From CAVPCY01 sp963702525 (GTDB taxonomy: Bacteria; Actinomycetota; Coriobacteriia; Anaerosomatales; PHET01), in contig CAVPCY010000008.1 in NCBI GenBank assembly GCA_963702525.1, positions 1 to 59,443 on the forward strand: a stretch of DNA of 59,443 nt, written 5' to 3'. Made by a program: the position numbers and the translations under genes. The notes beneath the pieces were generated by a model that worked only from the letters and a program-made list of their open reading frames with translations, searched no databases and was not told the origin of the DNA. Positions 31,435 to 42,970 of this stretch are shown in pieces. How positions within the stretch are numbered: position 1 is the stretch's first letter; each line of letters begins with the position of its first letter.

Positions 31435-31456
31435 GCGGCCGCAACGGCGCGGCCGC
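31435..31456. terminator. GCGGCCGC hairpin between whiA and gap
   Basis: Two copies of the self-complementary 8-mer GCGGCCGC (31435-31442 and 31449-31456) flank AACGGC and can form an 8-bp stem. No U-tract follows. It may be a weak terminator or a 5' stability element for gap. Confidence 0.4.
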
Positions 31457-31481
31457 TCAGAAGATCCAAGGAGGGGTCGGC

Positions 31482-32520
31482 TTGGCGATCAAGGTCGGTA
31501 TCAACGGGTTCGGACGTATCGGGCGTCTCGTCTTCCGCGCGATGGAGAACGAGTCGGGGGTCGAAGTCGTCGCCATCAACGACCTGACCGACGCCAAGAC
31601 GCTTGCGCATCTGCTCAAGTACGACTCGGTCCACGGCCGCTTCGATCACGATGTCGAGGCCGGCGACGGCGAGATCGTCATCCACTCGAAGAACGTCGTG
31701 GGCGAGCTTCTCGGCGTGAAGCGCAGCGTGAAGGTCCTCTCAGAGCGCAATCCTGCCGATCTGCCGTGGGGCGATCTGGGTGTCGACGTGGTGATCGAGT
31801 CGACAGGCATCTTCACCGACGCCACGAAGGCCAAGGCCCACATCGACGCCGGGGCGAAGAAGGTGGTCATCTCGTCGCCAGCGAGCAACGAGGACATCAC
31901 CGTGGTCATGGGCGTCAACGACGACCAGTACGACGCCGACGAAGCACAACATCATCTCGAACGCCTCCTGCACCACGAACTGCCTCGCACCGTTCGCCAA
32001 GGTCCTGCGCGACAGCTTCGGTCTCAAGCACGGCTTCATGAACACGATCCACAGCTACACGAACGACCAGGTCATCCTGGACTTCCCGCACAAGGATCTG
32101 CGCCGCGCTCGCGCCGCTGCGATGTCGATGATCCCGACCTCCACCGGTGCCGCCAAGGCGATCGGGCTGGTCATGCCCGACATGAAGGGCAAGCTCGACG
32201 GCATGTCCGTGCGAGTGCCCACGCCCGACGGCTCGGTCGTCGACCTGGTCGCCGAGCTCGAGACGTCCGTCACCAGGGAGCAGATCAACGCTGCGATGAA
32301 GGCCGCTGCGGATGGGCCGATGAAGGGCTTCCTCGAGTACTGCGAGGACCCGATCGTCTCGATAGACGTCGTGGGCAACCCGGCGTCGTCGGTCTTCGAC
32401 TCGCTCCAGACGATGGTCATGGGCGGCGAGGGCACCTTCGTGAAGTGCCTCTCGTGGTACGACAACGAGTGGGGCTACAGCAACCGGGTCGTGGACCTCA
32501 CCAAGATCCTGTTCGGGTAG
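31482..32520 (+). CDS. gap: Glyceraldehyde-3-phosphate dehydrogenase, frame broken once
   Basis: The glycolytic NAD-dependent GAPDH of about 345 residues, with the N-terminal Rossmann site VGINGFGRIGRLVFRAMENE. The catalytic segment is NASCTTNCLAPFAKVL, with the active-site Cys. Downstream are SYTNDQVILDFPHKD, RARAAAMSMIPTSTGAAKAI and WYDNEWGYSNRVVDL. TTG 31482 follows AAGGAGG. Near 31937 one extra G before AAGCACAAC splits the frame (YDADKHNIISNASCTTN expected). The stop is at 32518-32520. A very stable hairpin follows, and then pgk. As a single essential enzyme, a true pseudogene would be surprising. Confidence 0.96.
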
Positions 32521-32540
32521 GCACGGACGGCTAAGATCAG

Positions 32541-32566
32541 GCGGGGCCCCGTTCGCGGGGCCCCGC
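32541..32566 (+). terminator. Strong hairpin between gap and pgk
   Basis: GCGGGGCCCC (32541-32550) pairs perfectly with GGGGCCCCGC (32557-32566) around GTTCGC, followed by TGTT. It lies 20 bases after the gap stop and 24 bases before the pgk ATG, so it may be a partial terminator or an mRNA end protecting gap. Confidence 0.7.
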
Positions 32567-32590
32567 TGTTCATCGCAGCGGGGAGGCTCG

Positions 32591-33825
32591 ATGTTCGCCA
32601 AGAAGTCGGTGAAAGACGTCGACGTGAAGGGCAAGCGCGTACTCGTGCGCGTCGACTTCAACGTGCCGATCGACGGCGAATCGGTCGTCGACGACACGCG
32701 CGTGCGTGCGGCGATGCCCACCTTGCGCTACCTGGTCGATCAGGGTGCTCGGGTCATCATCGCAAGCCATCTCGGGCAGGCCGAAAGGGGAGCCGGATCT
32801 GAAGTACTCCCTCAAGCCTGTGCGACGCACCCTGCAGCGTCTGCTGGGGCGCAACGTCTTCTTCGCCCCCGAGACGGTGGGACAGGAGACGACCGAGTCC
32901 GTCGAGCGGCTGATCGACGGCGAGGTGCTCATGCTCGAGAACCTGCGGTTCAACCCAGGCGAGAAGGCGAACGACCCCGAGTTCGCCAAGCAGCTCGCGG
33001 CGCTCGCCGACATCTTCGTCAACGATGCGTTCGGTGCGGCTCATCGTGCTCACGCCTCCACCGAAGGCGTGACCCACTACCTTCCGGCGTACGCCGGCTT
33101 GCTGCTCGCACGCGAGGTCGAGACGCTCACGGACATGCTGTCTGAGCCCGCGCGGCCATTCATAGCGATACTCGGCGGCAGCAAGGTGAGCGACAAGTTC
33201 GGCGTCATCGACCGTCTCATCGACGTCGTCGACGTCCTGCTGATCGGCGGCGGCATGGCGTTCACGTTCCTCGTCGCGCAAGGCACCGAGGTGGGCAAGT
33301 CCATCGTCGAGAGCGACTGGATCGAACCCGCCAAGCAGATGCTGACCAAGGCCGCCGACAAAGGCGTCGAGATCGTCTTGCCCGTGGACTTCGTGGTGGC
33401 AGACGCCTTCGCCGAGGACGCCGAGACCAAGATCGTCGGCAAGGAGCGAGATACCCGTCTCGATGATGGGCCTCGACATCGGACCCGCGTCGGACGAGTC
33501 GTTCAAGCACGAGATCGGCCGAGCGAAGACGATCTTCTGGAACGGGCCGATGGGCGTGTTCGAGATGAAGCCGTTCGAGACGGGAACGCGCGTCGTGGCC
33601 GAGGCGATATCGCGCAACAACCGTGCGGTCTCGGTCGTGGGCGGCGGGGACTCGGTCGCCGCGCTCAAGAAGTTCGGCCTCGAGGACCGCGTCACGTTCG
33701 TGTCGACGGGCGGCGGTGCAAGCATGAAGCTGCTCGAGGGCGCACCGCTTCCCGGCGTGGAAGCGTTGCTCGACAAGAGGTTCCGGCGGGCCGTAGGCCG
33801 CCGGAACCTCGCGGATTCGAGTTGA
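32591..33825 (+). CDS. pgk: Phosphoglycerate kinase, frame broken twice
   Basis: The ATP-forming kinase of glycolysis, about 411 codons. The N-domain begins KRVLVRVDFNVPIDGESVVD. The basic patch reads SHLGRPKGEPD after correcting one extra G near 32778, and MLENLRFNPGEKANDPEFAK follows. The C-domain has AILGGSKVSDKFGVIDRL, then after a break near 33448 ATP-site parts WNGPMGVFEMKPF and VVGGGDSVAALKKFG, with FVSTGGGASMKLLEG near the end. ATG 32591 follows GGGGAGG. The usual end of Pgk (PGVEALLDK) is followed by about 15 odd residues that are read out of two stem-loops. This suggests that the true stop was lost by another single-base change. Confidence 0.95.
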
Positions 33826-33852
33826 CGAGCTGTGCTCGCAACTCAATCCGCG
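33778..33852 (+). promoter_or_regulatory. Two tandem stem-loops between pgk and tpiA
   Basis: The first stem is AGGTTCCGGCGG (33778-33789) with CCGCCGGAACCT (33798-33809), a perfect 12-bp pair. The second is 33810-33830 with 33834-33852, a 19-bp stem with two single-base bulges around a TGT loop, starting CGCGGATT and ending AATCCGCG. There is no U-tract. They probably set transcript ends or RNA processing between pgk and tpiA. Confidence 0.6.
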
Positions 33853-33886
33853 ACGCCATGGGTACTGCGACGAGAGGGGAGACGAC

Positions 33887-34666
33887 ATGGGCCGCACGCC
33901 GATGATCGCCGGCAACTGGAAGATGTACAAGACGTCCGGCGAGGGGGCGATCCTCGTCCAGGACCTCGAGGAGCGCGTCTCGGCGTACTGGGACCGTGTC
34001 GACGTGGTGGTCTGCCCGCCGTTCACGGCGCTCAAGGCGGCATCGACCGTCATCGAGCTCGATCGGCTGCAGATCGGGCTCTCCGCGCAGAACGTGCACT
34101 GGGAGGCCGAGGGGGCCTTCACCGGCGAGATCGCGCCCCGCATGCTCAAGGAGCTGCGCTGCGACTACTGCATCGTGGGCCACTCAGAGCGCCGCGAGAT
34201 GTTCGGCGATACGAACGAGACCGTGAACAAGAAGGTCCACGCGCTGTTCTCGGCGGGAATCACGCCCATCATGTGCTGCGGCGAGTCGCTCGAGACGCGG
34301 GATGCCGGCGAGACCGACTCCTTCGTGCGCGAGCAGGTGCGCGCGGGCATGGACGGGCTTACCGCCGAGCAGGCCGGCGACATCGTGATCGCCTACGAGC
34401 CGATCTGGGCGATCGGTACCGGCCGCACGCCCACGCCGGAGGCGGCGAACGACGTGTGCCGCTCCATTCGCGCCACCGTTGGCGCGCTGTTCGGCCAGCC
34501 GGCCGCGATCCGCGTGCGCATCCTCTACGGCGGCTCGGCCAAGCCGGAGAACATCGGGCTGTTCATGCCCGAGCCCGACATCGACGGCGCGCTGATCGGT
34601 GGCGCGGCGCTGGATGCGAACTCGTTCGCCGCGATGGTGAAGGTCGCCGCCGACTACGCGGAGTAG
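33887..34666 (+). CDS. tpiA: Triosephosphate isomerase
   Basis: A complete 259-residue TIM barrel that interconverts dihydroxyacetone phosphate and glyceraldehyde 3-phosphate. It starts MGRTPMIAGNWKMYKTSGEG with the substrate-binding Asn and Lys in GNWKM. The electrophilic His is in YCIVGHSERREMF, the catalytic Glu in IVIAYEPIWAIGTGRTPTPE, and the phosphate loop in ILYGGSAKPENIG and ALIGGAALDANSFA. Length and motifs are normal and the frame is intact. ATG 33887 follows GAGGGGAGACG. It lies between pgk and gpmI in the standard glycolytic order, so the block is probably co-regulated, subject to the hairpins between genes. Confidence 0.98.
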   Translation: MGRTPMIAGNWKMYKTSGEGAILVQDLEERVSAYWDRVDVVVCPPFTALKAASTVIELDRLQIGLSAQNVHWEAEGAFTGEIAPRMLKELRCDYCIVGHSERREMFGDTNETVNKKVHALFSAGITPIMCCGESLETRDAGETDSFVREQVRAGMDGLTAEQAGDIVIAYEPIWAIGTGRTPTPEAANDVCRSIRATVGALFGQPAAIRVRILYGGSAKPENIGLFMPEPDIDGALIGGAALDANSFAAMVKVAADYAE

Positions 34667-34669
34667 CGC

Positions 34670-36194
34670 ATGACCCGCAACCTGCCCGCGCTGCTGGTGA
34701 TCATGGACGGCTACGGCGTGGCTGCCGGGCTGCCCGGCAACGCTGTGGCTGCGGCGAACACCCCCAACCTCGACGAGCTGTTCGCGACGTGCCCGAACAC
34801 GACGCTCGATGCGAGCGGTCTGGCTGTCGGGCTGCCCGAAGGGCAGATGGGCAACTCGGAGGTCGGACACCTCAACATCGGCGCGGGGCGCGTCGTCTAC
34901 CAGGAGCTCACCCGCATCGACCTCGCGATCGAGGACGGGTCGCTGTTCGAGAACCCGGTGCTGGCTTCCGCGATCGACGATGCGGTGAGCTCCGGGCATG
35001 CGGTGCACTTCATGGGTCTGGTCTCCGACGGTGGCGTGCACAGCCACCAGAACCACCTCTATGCGCTCGTCGAGATGGCGGCCCGCCGAGGAGCGGAGCG
35101 CGTCTGGGTGCACGCGCTTCCTGGACGGCCGGGACACCCCGCCCGAGTCCGGGCTCGAGCTACGTTCGCGCAGCTCGAGGCGCGCCTGGATGCCATCGGG
35201 ACCGGCGCGGTCGCCACCGTCATGGGCCGCTACTACGCGATGGACCGCGACAACCGTTGGGACCGGGTCGAGAAGGCGTGGCAGGCGCTCGTGCTGGGCG
35301 AGGGGGTTCCTGCGGACTGCGCGACCGGCGCGATAGCCGCGTCGTACGAAGCCGGCGTGACCGACGAGTTCGTGGTTCCCGCGGTCATCGAGCCACGCGC
35401 GGATCGACGGCGGGGATACGGTCGTCTTCTTCAACTTCCGCCCCGACCGCGCCCGCGAGATCACCCGTGCGTTCACCGACCCGACGTTCGAGGGCTTCGA
35501 CCGACCGGTGTTTCCGCCGGTCCGTTTCGTGTGCCTCACCGAGTACGACCCGACCATCCCCGCCGAGGTCGCCTTCCCCAAGACGCTGCCGGAGCACGTG
35601 CTCGCCGATGTCCTCGCCGAGAACGGCTTGCGGCAGCTCCACATCGCCGAGACCGAGAAGTACGCGCACGTGACGTTCTTCCTCAACGGGGGCGCCGAGC
35701 CACCCAAGCGCGGTGAGACGCGCGTGCTCGTGCCCAGCCCCAAGGTCGCGACGTACGACCTGCAGCCCGAGATGAGCGCGCCCGAGGTGACCGAGAAGCT
35801 GGTGGCCGCGATCGAGTCGGGCGAGGCCGACGTCTACATCGTCAACTTCGCGAACTGCGACATGGTGGGGCACACGGGCGTCTTCGAGGCGGCGGTCAGG
35901 GCAGTCGAGGCCGTGGACGCGGGGGTGGGCGCGGCGGTCGCGGCGATCCGGTCGCGCGGTGGCATCGCGCTCATCACCGCCGATCACGGCAACGCCGAGT
36001 CGATGGTGGATGCGGACGGCGCGACGCCCTTCACCGCGCACACCATCTCGCGTGTTCCGCTGATCGTGGTCGCGACCGGACGTCTCGGCGCTCGCGTCGG
36101 ACGGCATCCTGGCCGACGTGGCGCCACGCTGCTCGACCTGATCGGCATCGAGATGCCGGCGGAGTGGACGGGACGCTCTCTGCTGGTATACTGA
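34670..36194 (+). CDS. gpmI: Cofactor-independent phosphoglycerate mutase, frame broken several times
   Basis: The Mn-dependent mutase that interconverts 3- and 2-phosphoglycerate, about 508 codons. The start LPALLVIMDGYGVAAG holds a metal ligand Asp. QMGNSEVGHLNIGAGRVVYQ carries the phosphoserine site in GNSEVGH. GLVSDGGVHSHQNHL, FLDGRDTPPESGLE and GRYYAMDRDNRWDRVEKAW follow. The tail has NFANCDMVGHTGVFEAAV and ALITADHGNAESM. Breaks near 35118, 35152, 35165, 35390 and 36085 shift the frame. Most are removed by deleting one base, and a missing C near 36122 is also likely. ATG 34670 comes three bases after the tpiA stop. The last codons GTATACTGA contain a -10-like element for secG. Confidence 0.93.
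36165..36192 (+). promoter_or_regulatory. Candidate promoter for secG inside the gpmI 3' end
   Basis: TGGACG (36165-36170), a 16-base spacer and TATACT (36187-36192), with an upstream TG forming an extended -10. A short hairpin at 36200-36218 (CGCGCCG/CGGCGCG) lies in the predicted leader before the GTG at 36254. Confidence 0.45.
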
Positions 36195-36253
36195 TGCACC
36201 GCGCCGCGCCCCGGCGCGTGAAGACCGAACGCGATTCGTAGTGGAGAACTCAC

Positions 36254-36568
36254 GTGAACGTGTTCTTTATTCTGGTGATGATCATCTGGGCGATGTCTGC
36301 TATCGGCCTGATCGTCTTCGTGCTGCTGCACTCGGGCAAGGGGACCGGGCTCTCCGAGATGATGGGCGGCGTGATGTCTCCCACCTCGATGGGCACGAGC
36401 GTCATCGAGAAGAACCTCGACCGGATCACGATCGGATTCGCGGCGGCCTTCATGATCTCGCTGCTCATCCTGATGGTGATCTATCCCAAGGGTATAGCTA
36501 GGCGAGACTCACGATCGACCTGCGCGCCCGTCGCTATCGAAGCGGCGGGCGTTTCTCTTTGCGGTTGA
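36254..36568 (+). CDS. secG: Preprotein translocase subunit SecG (C-terminal end uncertain)
   Basis: A small SecYEG subunit with two membrane helices. Helix 1 is FILVMIIWAMSAIGLIVFVL, followed by the conserved loop HSGKGTGLSEMMGGV. Helix 2 is FAAAFMISLLILMVIYPKG. SecG usually ends shortly after helix 2, at 75-85 residues. Here the frame continues 26 residues through a rho-independent terminator to 36568, which is unlikely to be translated. Stop codons in the other two frames occur at 36495-36497 and 36499-36501, so one base error near 36490 would restore a normal end. GTG 36254 is the start. The gene follows the glycolytic block as in many actinobacteria. Confidence 0.92.
   Translation: MNVFFILVMIIWAMSAIGLIVFVLLHSGKGTGLSEMMGGVMSPTSMGTSVIEKNLDRITIGFAAAFMISLLILMVIYPKGIARRDSRSTCAPVAIEAAGVSLCG
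36524..36560 (+). terminator. Rho-independent terminator after secG
   Basis: GCGCCCGTCGC (36524-36534) pairs with GCGGCGGGCGT (36542-36552), with two G-U pairs and a TATCGAA loop, followed by TTCTCTTT. It is the clearest U-rich terminator in this half of the window. Confidence 0.8.
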
Positions 36569-36610
36569 GCACTTGTAGGCACATAATGTCTATCGGGCCT
36601 GTTCCTCGGG

Positions 36611-36720
36611 GGAGACCGTAGTCTCCAGAGAACGCGTTATGCATTCCGCTTGTTACTTGATGCGTTCTCAGGGACAATCTTCGAGGTTTCCTGCACGTGT
36701 GCGATCATGCACTATGCAGG
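36611..36720 (+). ncRNA. Structured 5' leader of the peptide ABC operon
   Basis: The 236 bases between secG and the transporter lipoprotein gene hold three stem-loops in a row: GGAGAC-CGTA-GTCTCC (36611-36626), GAGAACGC with GCGTTCTC (36628-36635 with 36662-36669), and CCTGCA with TGCAGG enclosing GTGC/GCAC (36690-36720). No coding potential is evident. This looks like a cis-regulatory leader, but it matches no riboswitch class that I can name. Confidence 0.4.
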
Positions 36721-36804
36721 GTGCGGGCTTGGGGCGATGGGGTCGACGGCCGGAGCCGCCGAACTTCGCCGGGAGATGCTTGTCGAACCGGAGGGAGGCA
36801 GGAG

Positions 36805-38519
36805 TTGCAGAAGAACACTCGTAAGGTTCTGGGCGTGGTCCTGGCTATCGGGCTGATCGCAGCGGTCGGACTCGGTGGCTGTGCGCCGCAGCAGACGGGC
36901 ACGGAAGCGCCCGCCAGCAACGAGCCAACAAAGGGCGGGACGCTCTCCTACTACATTGGGGACGCCCGCGTACATCGACCCGTACAACATGCAGGAGTCC
37001 GAGGGAACGCAGGTCGGCCAGGCGATATTCGACTCGCTTACCGCCTTCGATCCGCTCGAGCCGGAGAAGGTGCTTCCGGCCGCGGCCGAGAGCTGGGAGT
37101 CCAACGCGGACGCTACCGTGTGGACGTTCAAGCTCAATCCCAACGGCAAGTTCTCCGACGGTACTCCGGTGACGGCGCAGGACTTCATCTACGGGTGGAC
37201 CCGCATCGCCAACCCGAAGACCAAGAACACCTCCACCAAAGAGGTGGATCCGTCGGTCCTGAGCTACCACATCGCCGTGGTCGCAGGCACCGATGACGCC
37301 GGCAACATCGAGGGCGATACGATCAGCGGCATGAAGGCCGTCGACGACCTAACCCTCGAGATCACGCTGAAGTATCCGTTCGCCGACTTCGAGTACGTCG
37401 TTGCGCACCCCGCACTCGCGCCGGTGCCGAAGAAGTTCGTCGAAGAAGGGGTCGACTACAACGGCACGAAGGTCGCCTTTGGTGACATGCCCGTCGGCAA
37501 CGGCCCGTTCAAGATGTCCGAGCCGTGGAAGCGCGACCAGTACTTCAAGGTCGTGCAGAACGAGAACTTCTACGGCGACAAGCCCTACATCGACGGAATC
37601 GACTTCAAGATCTTCAAGGACCCGAACACCGCCTACACCGAGTTCGAGGCGGGCAACCTCGACTTCACGCAGATCGGTGAGGGCAAGATCAAGGACGCCG
37701 TCGCCAAGTACGGCGAGTCCCCGAACGGCTACACCGCCAACCCGGGCGAGCAGGTCCTGCTGGGCGCCGAGAACGGCGCGTACTACTTCGTGATCAACCT
37801 GAAAGACAAGGACATGCAGAACGAGAACCTTCGTAAGGCGCTGTCCTTGGGCATCAACCGCCAGGCGATCTGCGACATCGCCCTCGAGGGCACGCGCGAT
37901 CCGGCCGACGACATCGTCCCTCCGGGAATCGCAGGCTACAAGGCCGGCACTTGGGAGAACGCCAAGTACGACAAGGCCGCCGCCGAGCAGGCGCTCACCG
38001 ACGCCGGCTTCCCGGGCGGCAAGGGTGCGCCCGAGATCGTGCTCACCTACAACAACGATGGTGGTCACGAGAAGATCATGCAGCTCGTCCAAGCGGACTG
38101 GCAGGCCCTCGGCCTGAAGGTCTCGTTCGATACGGCCGACTTCCCGAACACGCTGAAGAAGTACGACAGCGGCGACTTCGCAGATCGGGCGTCTCGGCTG
38201 GATCGCCGACTACCCGATCATGGACAACTTCCTCTATCCGCTGTTCACCACCGGCTCTGGCAACAACCAGGGCAAGTACTCGAACCCCGATGGTGTCGAC
38301 AAGCCGATCCAGGAGGCCCGTGCCATGGTCGACTCGAACGCTCGCATCGCTGGCTATCAGGCTGTCAACACGACGATCGCGGCCGACCTGCCCAACATCC
38401 CGGTCATGTTCTACAAGCACCACCACGTGGCGTCTGACCGGGTCAACGACCTGACCTACAGCGCCATGAGCCTGGCCGACTTCCAGAACGTCTGGATCTC
38501 CGGAGCCGCTGCTCAGTAG
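36805..38519 (+). CDS. Peptide/oligopeptide ABC transporter substrate-binding lipoprotein, frame broken twice
   Basis: An SBP family 5 protein of about 571 codons that captures peptides outside the membrane. TTG 36805 follows GGGAGG. The signal is LGVVLAIGLIAAVGLGGC with lipobox LGGC, so it is a lipoprotein. After an extra G near 36960 the chain continues GTPAYIDPYNMQESEGTQVG, WTFKLNPNGKFSDGTPVTAQ and GNGPFKMSEPWKRDQYFKVV, all typical of the OppA/DppA fold. Another extra G near 38182 precedes QIGRLGWIADYPIMDNFLYP. The end is WISGAAAQ. A hairpin follows, then two permeases and two ATPases. The ligand could be peptides, nickel or opines. The family alone does not tell. Confidence 0.93.
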
Positions 38520-38552
38520 CGCGGACAGGTACGTAGCTCAGTGACTGCAGGG

Positions 38553-38588
38553 GGTGGCAGGGTTTCCGTATCACGGGACCCTGCCACC
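38553..38588 (+). terminator. Hairpin between SBP and permease genes
   Basis: GGTGGCAGGGT (38553-38563) pairs perfectly with ACCCTGCCACC (38578-38588), with an inner CCGT/ACGG stem. There is no U-tract. Such elements let the binding-protein message accumulate above that of the permeases. Confidence 0.65.
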
Positions 38589-38621
38589 TCTCGGTAGGAA
38601 GCCCCGACCCGAAGGCCGTCT

Positions 38622-39591
38622 ATGCTCCGATTCATCTTTCGCAGGGTGGCGCAGTTCATCCCGGTGTTCCTGGGCGTCACCTTCATCATGTTCCTCATGA
38701 CGACGGTGCTTGGCGATCCGATTCGGTTGCGGTTCGGCGAGCGCGCCATCAACCCGACGGTCTATGCGGAGCTCCGGGCGCGCTACGGGTTCGACCAGCC
38801 ATGGTGGAAGCAGTACCTCGACTACCTGAACAACCTGCTCCACGGCGACTTGGGCGTGAGCATCAAGTCGGGCCAGAGCGTGGCCGCGATCATCCAGCAG
38901 AGCTATCCCTATACGATCAAGCTCGCCCTCGCGGCGATCACCGTCGAGATCATCATCGGCGTTGGCGCCGGCATCATCTCGGCGGTGAAGAAGTACTCGT
39001 TCTGGGACGTCTTCGTGACGCTGTCGACGTCGATTCTCGTTGCCATGCCGGTCTTCTGGCTGGGCCTGATGCTGCAGTACTTCTTCGGCATCATCGCTCA
39101 AGGAGTGGACCAACGGCACGTTCTACCTGCCCATCTCAGGGGCATCAGGCATCTTCCCCACGTGGGCGTATTACATCCTCCCGTCAATCACCCTGGCCGC
39201 GGTCTCGACGGCGTATGCGGCGCGCATCATGCGCAGCCAGCTGCTCGAGGTTCTCGGCCAGGATTACATGCGTACCGCGCAGGCCAAGGGGTTGAGCGGC
39301 TCGCGAGTCCTGTGGGGCCACGGAATCAAGAACGCCATGATCCCGGTCGTCACGTTCATCGGTCTCGACCTGGGCGCGATGCTGGCTGGCGCGATCCTGA
39401 CCGAGACGGTCTTCAACTGGCCGGGCATCGGATACACCATCTATCGAGCGATCCAGGGCAGGGACTACCCGGTCGTCTTCGGCGGCACGGCCGTGATCCT
39501 GATCGCGGTCATGATCGTCAACCTTCTGGTGGACATCAGCTACGCCTTCCTCGATCCGAGAATCCGCTACGGCGGGGAAGCGGGTGACTGA
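38622..39591 (+). CDS. Peptide ABC transporter permease, DppB/OppB type, frame broken once
   Basis: An inner-membrane permease of about 323 residues. It begins MLRFIFRRVAQFIPVFLGVT, the typical first helix of DppB/OppB, followed by ARYGFDQPWWKQYLDYLNNL and the loop GDLGVSIKSGQSV. After a break near 39105 the chain continues EWTNGTFYLPISG, the EAA-type coupling loop MRSQLLEVLGQDYMRTAQAK, GLSGSRVLWGHGIKNAMIPV, and ends YAFLDPRIRYGGEAGD. An extra C explains the break. ATG 38622 follows the hairpin by 33 bases. The companion permease begins three bases after the stop. Confidence 0.94.
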
Positions 39592-39594
39592 CCG

Positions 39595-40586
39595 ATGATC
39601 GACAAGCCCGACAAGCACGTTCACGAGCACGCCGACAAGGTCGAGTTCGAAGTCCTTACCGAGGCGCAGACCGACCGGACGGGCGAAGCAGGGCTGCATG
39701 ACGTGGGTCCGCAGCGCACACTCGGTGCCGACGCATGGTACCGGCTGCGCAAGAACAAGCTCGCACTGGTCTCGCTCATCTGGATCGTGATCATCGTGGT
39801 CGCATCGCTCACCGCGGACCTGTGGGTGCCTCAGAACTTCGGCAGTCCCACGGCGATCGACACGGTGAAGGCGATGGAGGATCGGCTTCAGCCGCCGTCC
39901 CGCGAGCACCCCATGGGCACGGACGAACTGGGGCGCGATATCTTCGCACGGGTGGTCTACGGCGCTCGAGTATCACTCGCGGTGGGCGTGCTCGCGGTTG
40001 GCGTCTCGGTGATCATCGGGATGTTCCTCGGTGCGTTCTCGGGCTTCTATGGAGGGGCCACCGATGCCACCATCATGCGAGTGGCCGACGTGTTTCTCGC
40101 CTTCCCCTACATCCTGTTCGCGATTCTGCTGCTCGGATCATCCCGCAGAGCTACAAGAGCACCATCTGGCCGGTCGTGTTCACGATCGGCTTCTTGGGTT
40201 GGACGAGCATAGCCAGGGTGTTCAGGAGCTCGATCCTCTCGGTCAAGGAGAACGACTACGTCGATGCGGGCCGAGCGCTCGGCGCCAGCAACGGGCGGCT
40301 CATGGCGCGCCACATCACGCCAAACGCCGTAGCGCCGATCGTCGTGTACGCCACGATGTCGGTCGGTGGAGCGATCCTCACCGAAGCGGCGCTGTCCTTC
40401 CTCGGCCTGGGCGTTCAGCCGCCCACGCCCACGTGGGGGCGCATGATCGAAGAGGGCCGCTCGTTTCTGACCACCGAGCCGATGCTGATCGTCTGGCCCG
40501 GACTGGCGATTCTGACCACCGTGCTCGCGTTCACGCTTCTTGGTGACGGTGTCCGCGACGCGCTCGACGTGAAGATGAAGGACTAG
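39595..40586 (+). CDS. Peptide ABC transporter permease, DppC/OppC type, frame broken once
   Basis: The second permease, about 330 residues. A hydrophilic N-terminus (MIDKPDKHVHEHADKVEFEV) of about 50 residues precedes WYRLRKNKLALVSLIWIVII, the DppC N-terminal helix. Then come HPMGTDELGRDIFARVVYGA, the diagnostic family motif, and SLAVGVLAVGVSVIIGMFLG. A missing base near 40132 shifts the frame before IIPQSYKSTIWPVVF. The coupling loop is VKENDYVDAGRALGASNGRL and the end has EAALSFLGLGVQPPTPTWGR. It starts at ATG 39595. The next gene begins two bases after the stop, so permeases and ATPases are one transcript. Confidence 0.94.
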
Positions 40587-40588
40587 CG

Positions 40589-42676
<2,088 letters not shown>

Positions 42677-42694
42677 CGCGGTCACGAGGGGTAT

Positions 42695-42703
42695 TGCTAT
42701 ACT
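42695..42703 (+). promoter_or_regulatory. Extended -10 promoter of tRNA-Leu
   Basis: TGCTATACT (TGn plus TATACT) lies about 40 bases before the tRNA. A hairpin in the leader (CGCTCG...CGAGCG enclosing CCCC-GATA-GGGG, roughly 42706-42735) follows. No clear -35 is seen. Confidence 0.5.
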
Positions 42704-42743
42704 TTCGCTCGCTGTCTCCCCGATAGGGGCGAGCGGCCACAAT

Positions 42744-42829
42744 GTCCGAGTGGCGGAATGGCAGACGCGCTAGGTTGAGGGCCTAGTGCCCGCAAGGGCG
42801 TGCGAGTTCAACTCTCGCCTCGGACACCA
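42744..42829 (+). tRNA. tRNA-Leu (anticodon GAG)
   Basis: The acceptor stem GTCCGAG pairs with CTCGGAC, followed by discriminator A and encoded CCA. The anticodon stem CTAGG/CCTAG carries the loop TTGAGGG with anticodon GAG. The long variable arm (TGCCCGCAAGGGCGT) marks a class II tRNA. The T arm is GCGAGTTCAACTCTCGC. All pieces are in place, so it should be functional. Decayed copies of its 3' end occur at 43018 and 53362. Confidence 0.97.
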
Positions 42830-42839
42830 GCATTGACCT

Positions 42840-42876
42840 GCGGGTTCTCTCTCCGAAAGGGGGAGCCGCTTTGTTG
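42840..42876 (+). terminator. Terminator after tRNA-Leu
   Basis: GCGG...CTCTCC and GGGGGAGCCGC form an imperfect stem with a GAAA loop, followed by TTTGTTG. The same hairpin type, in changed form, follows the two tRNA-Leu remnants. Confidence 0.7.
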
Positions 42877-42970
42877 CGCTAGGGCGGCAATCTAACGTCC
42901 GTCTAACGACCAGTTGTTCGCATCTGCCGTCCGTCGCGGTCGGTTCGATTCCAGCGCATACTCAGACGGC

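Noticed and set aside
42880..42970. A further tRNA gene suggested by GGTTCGATTCC
   Set aside because: No acceptor or anticodon stem can be built around it.
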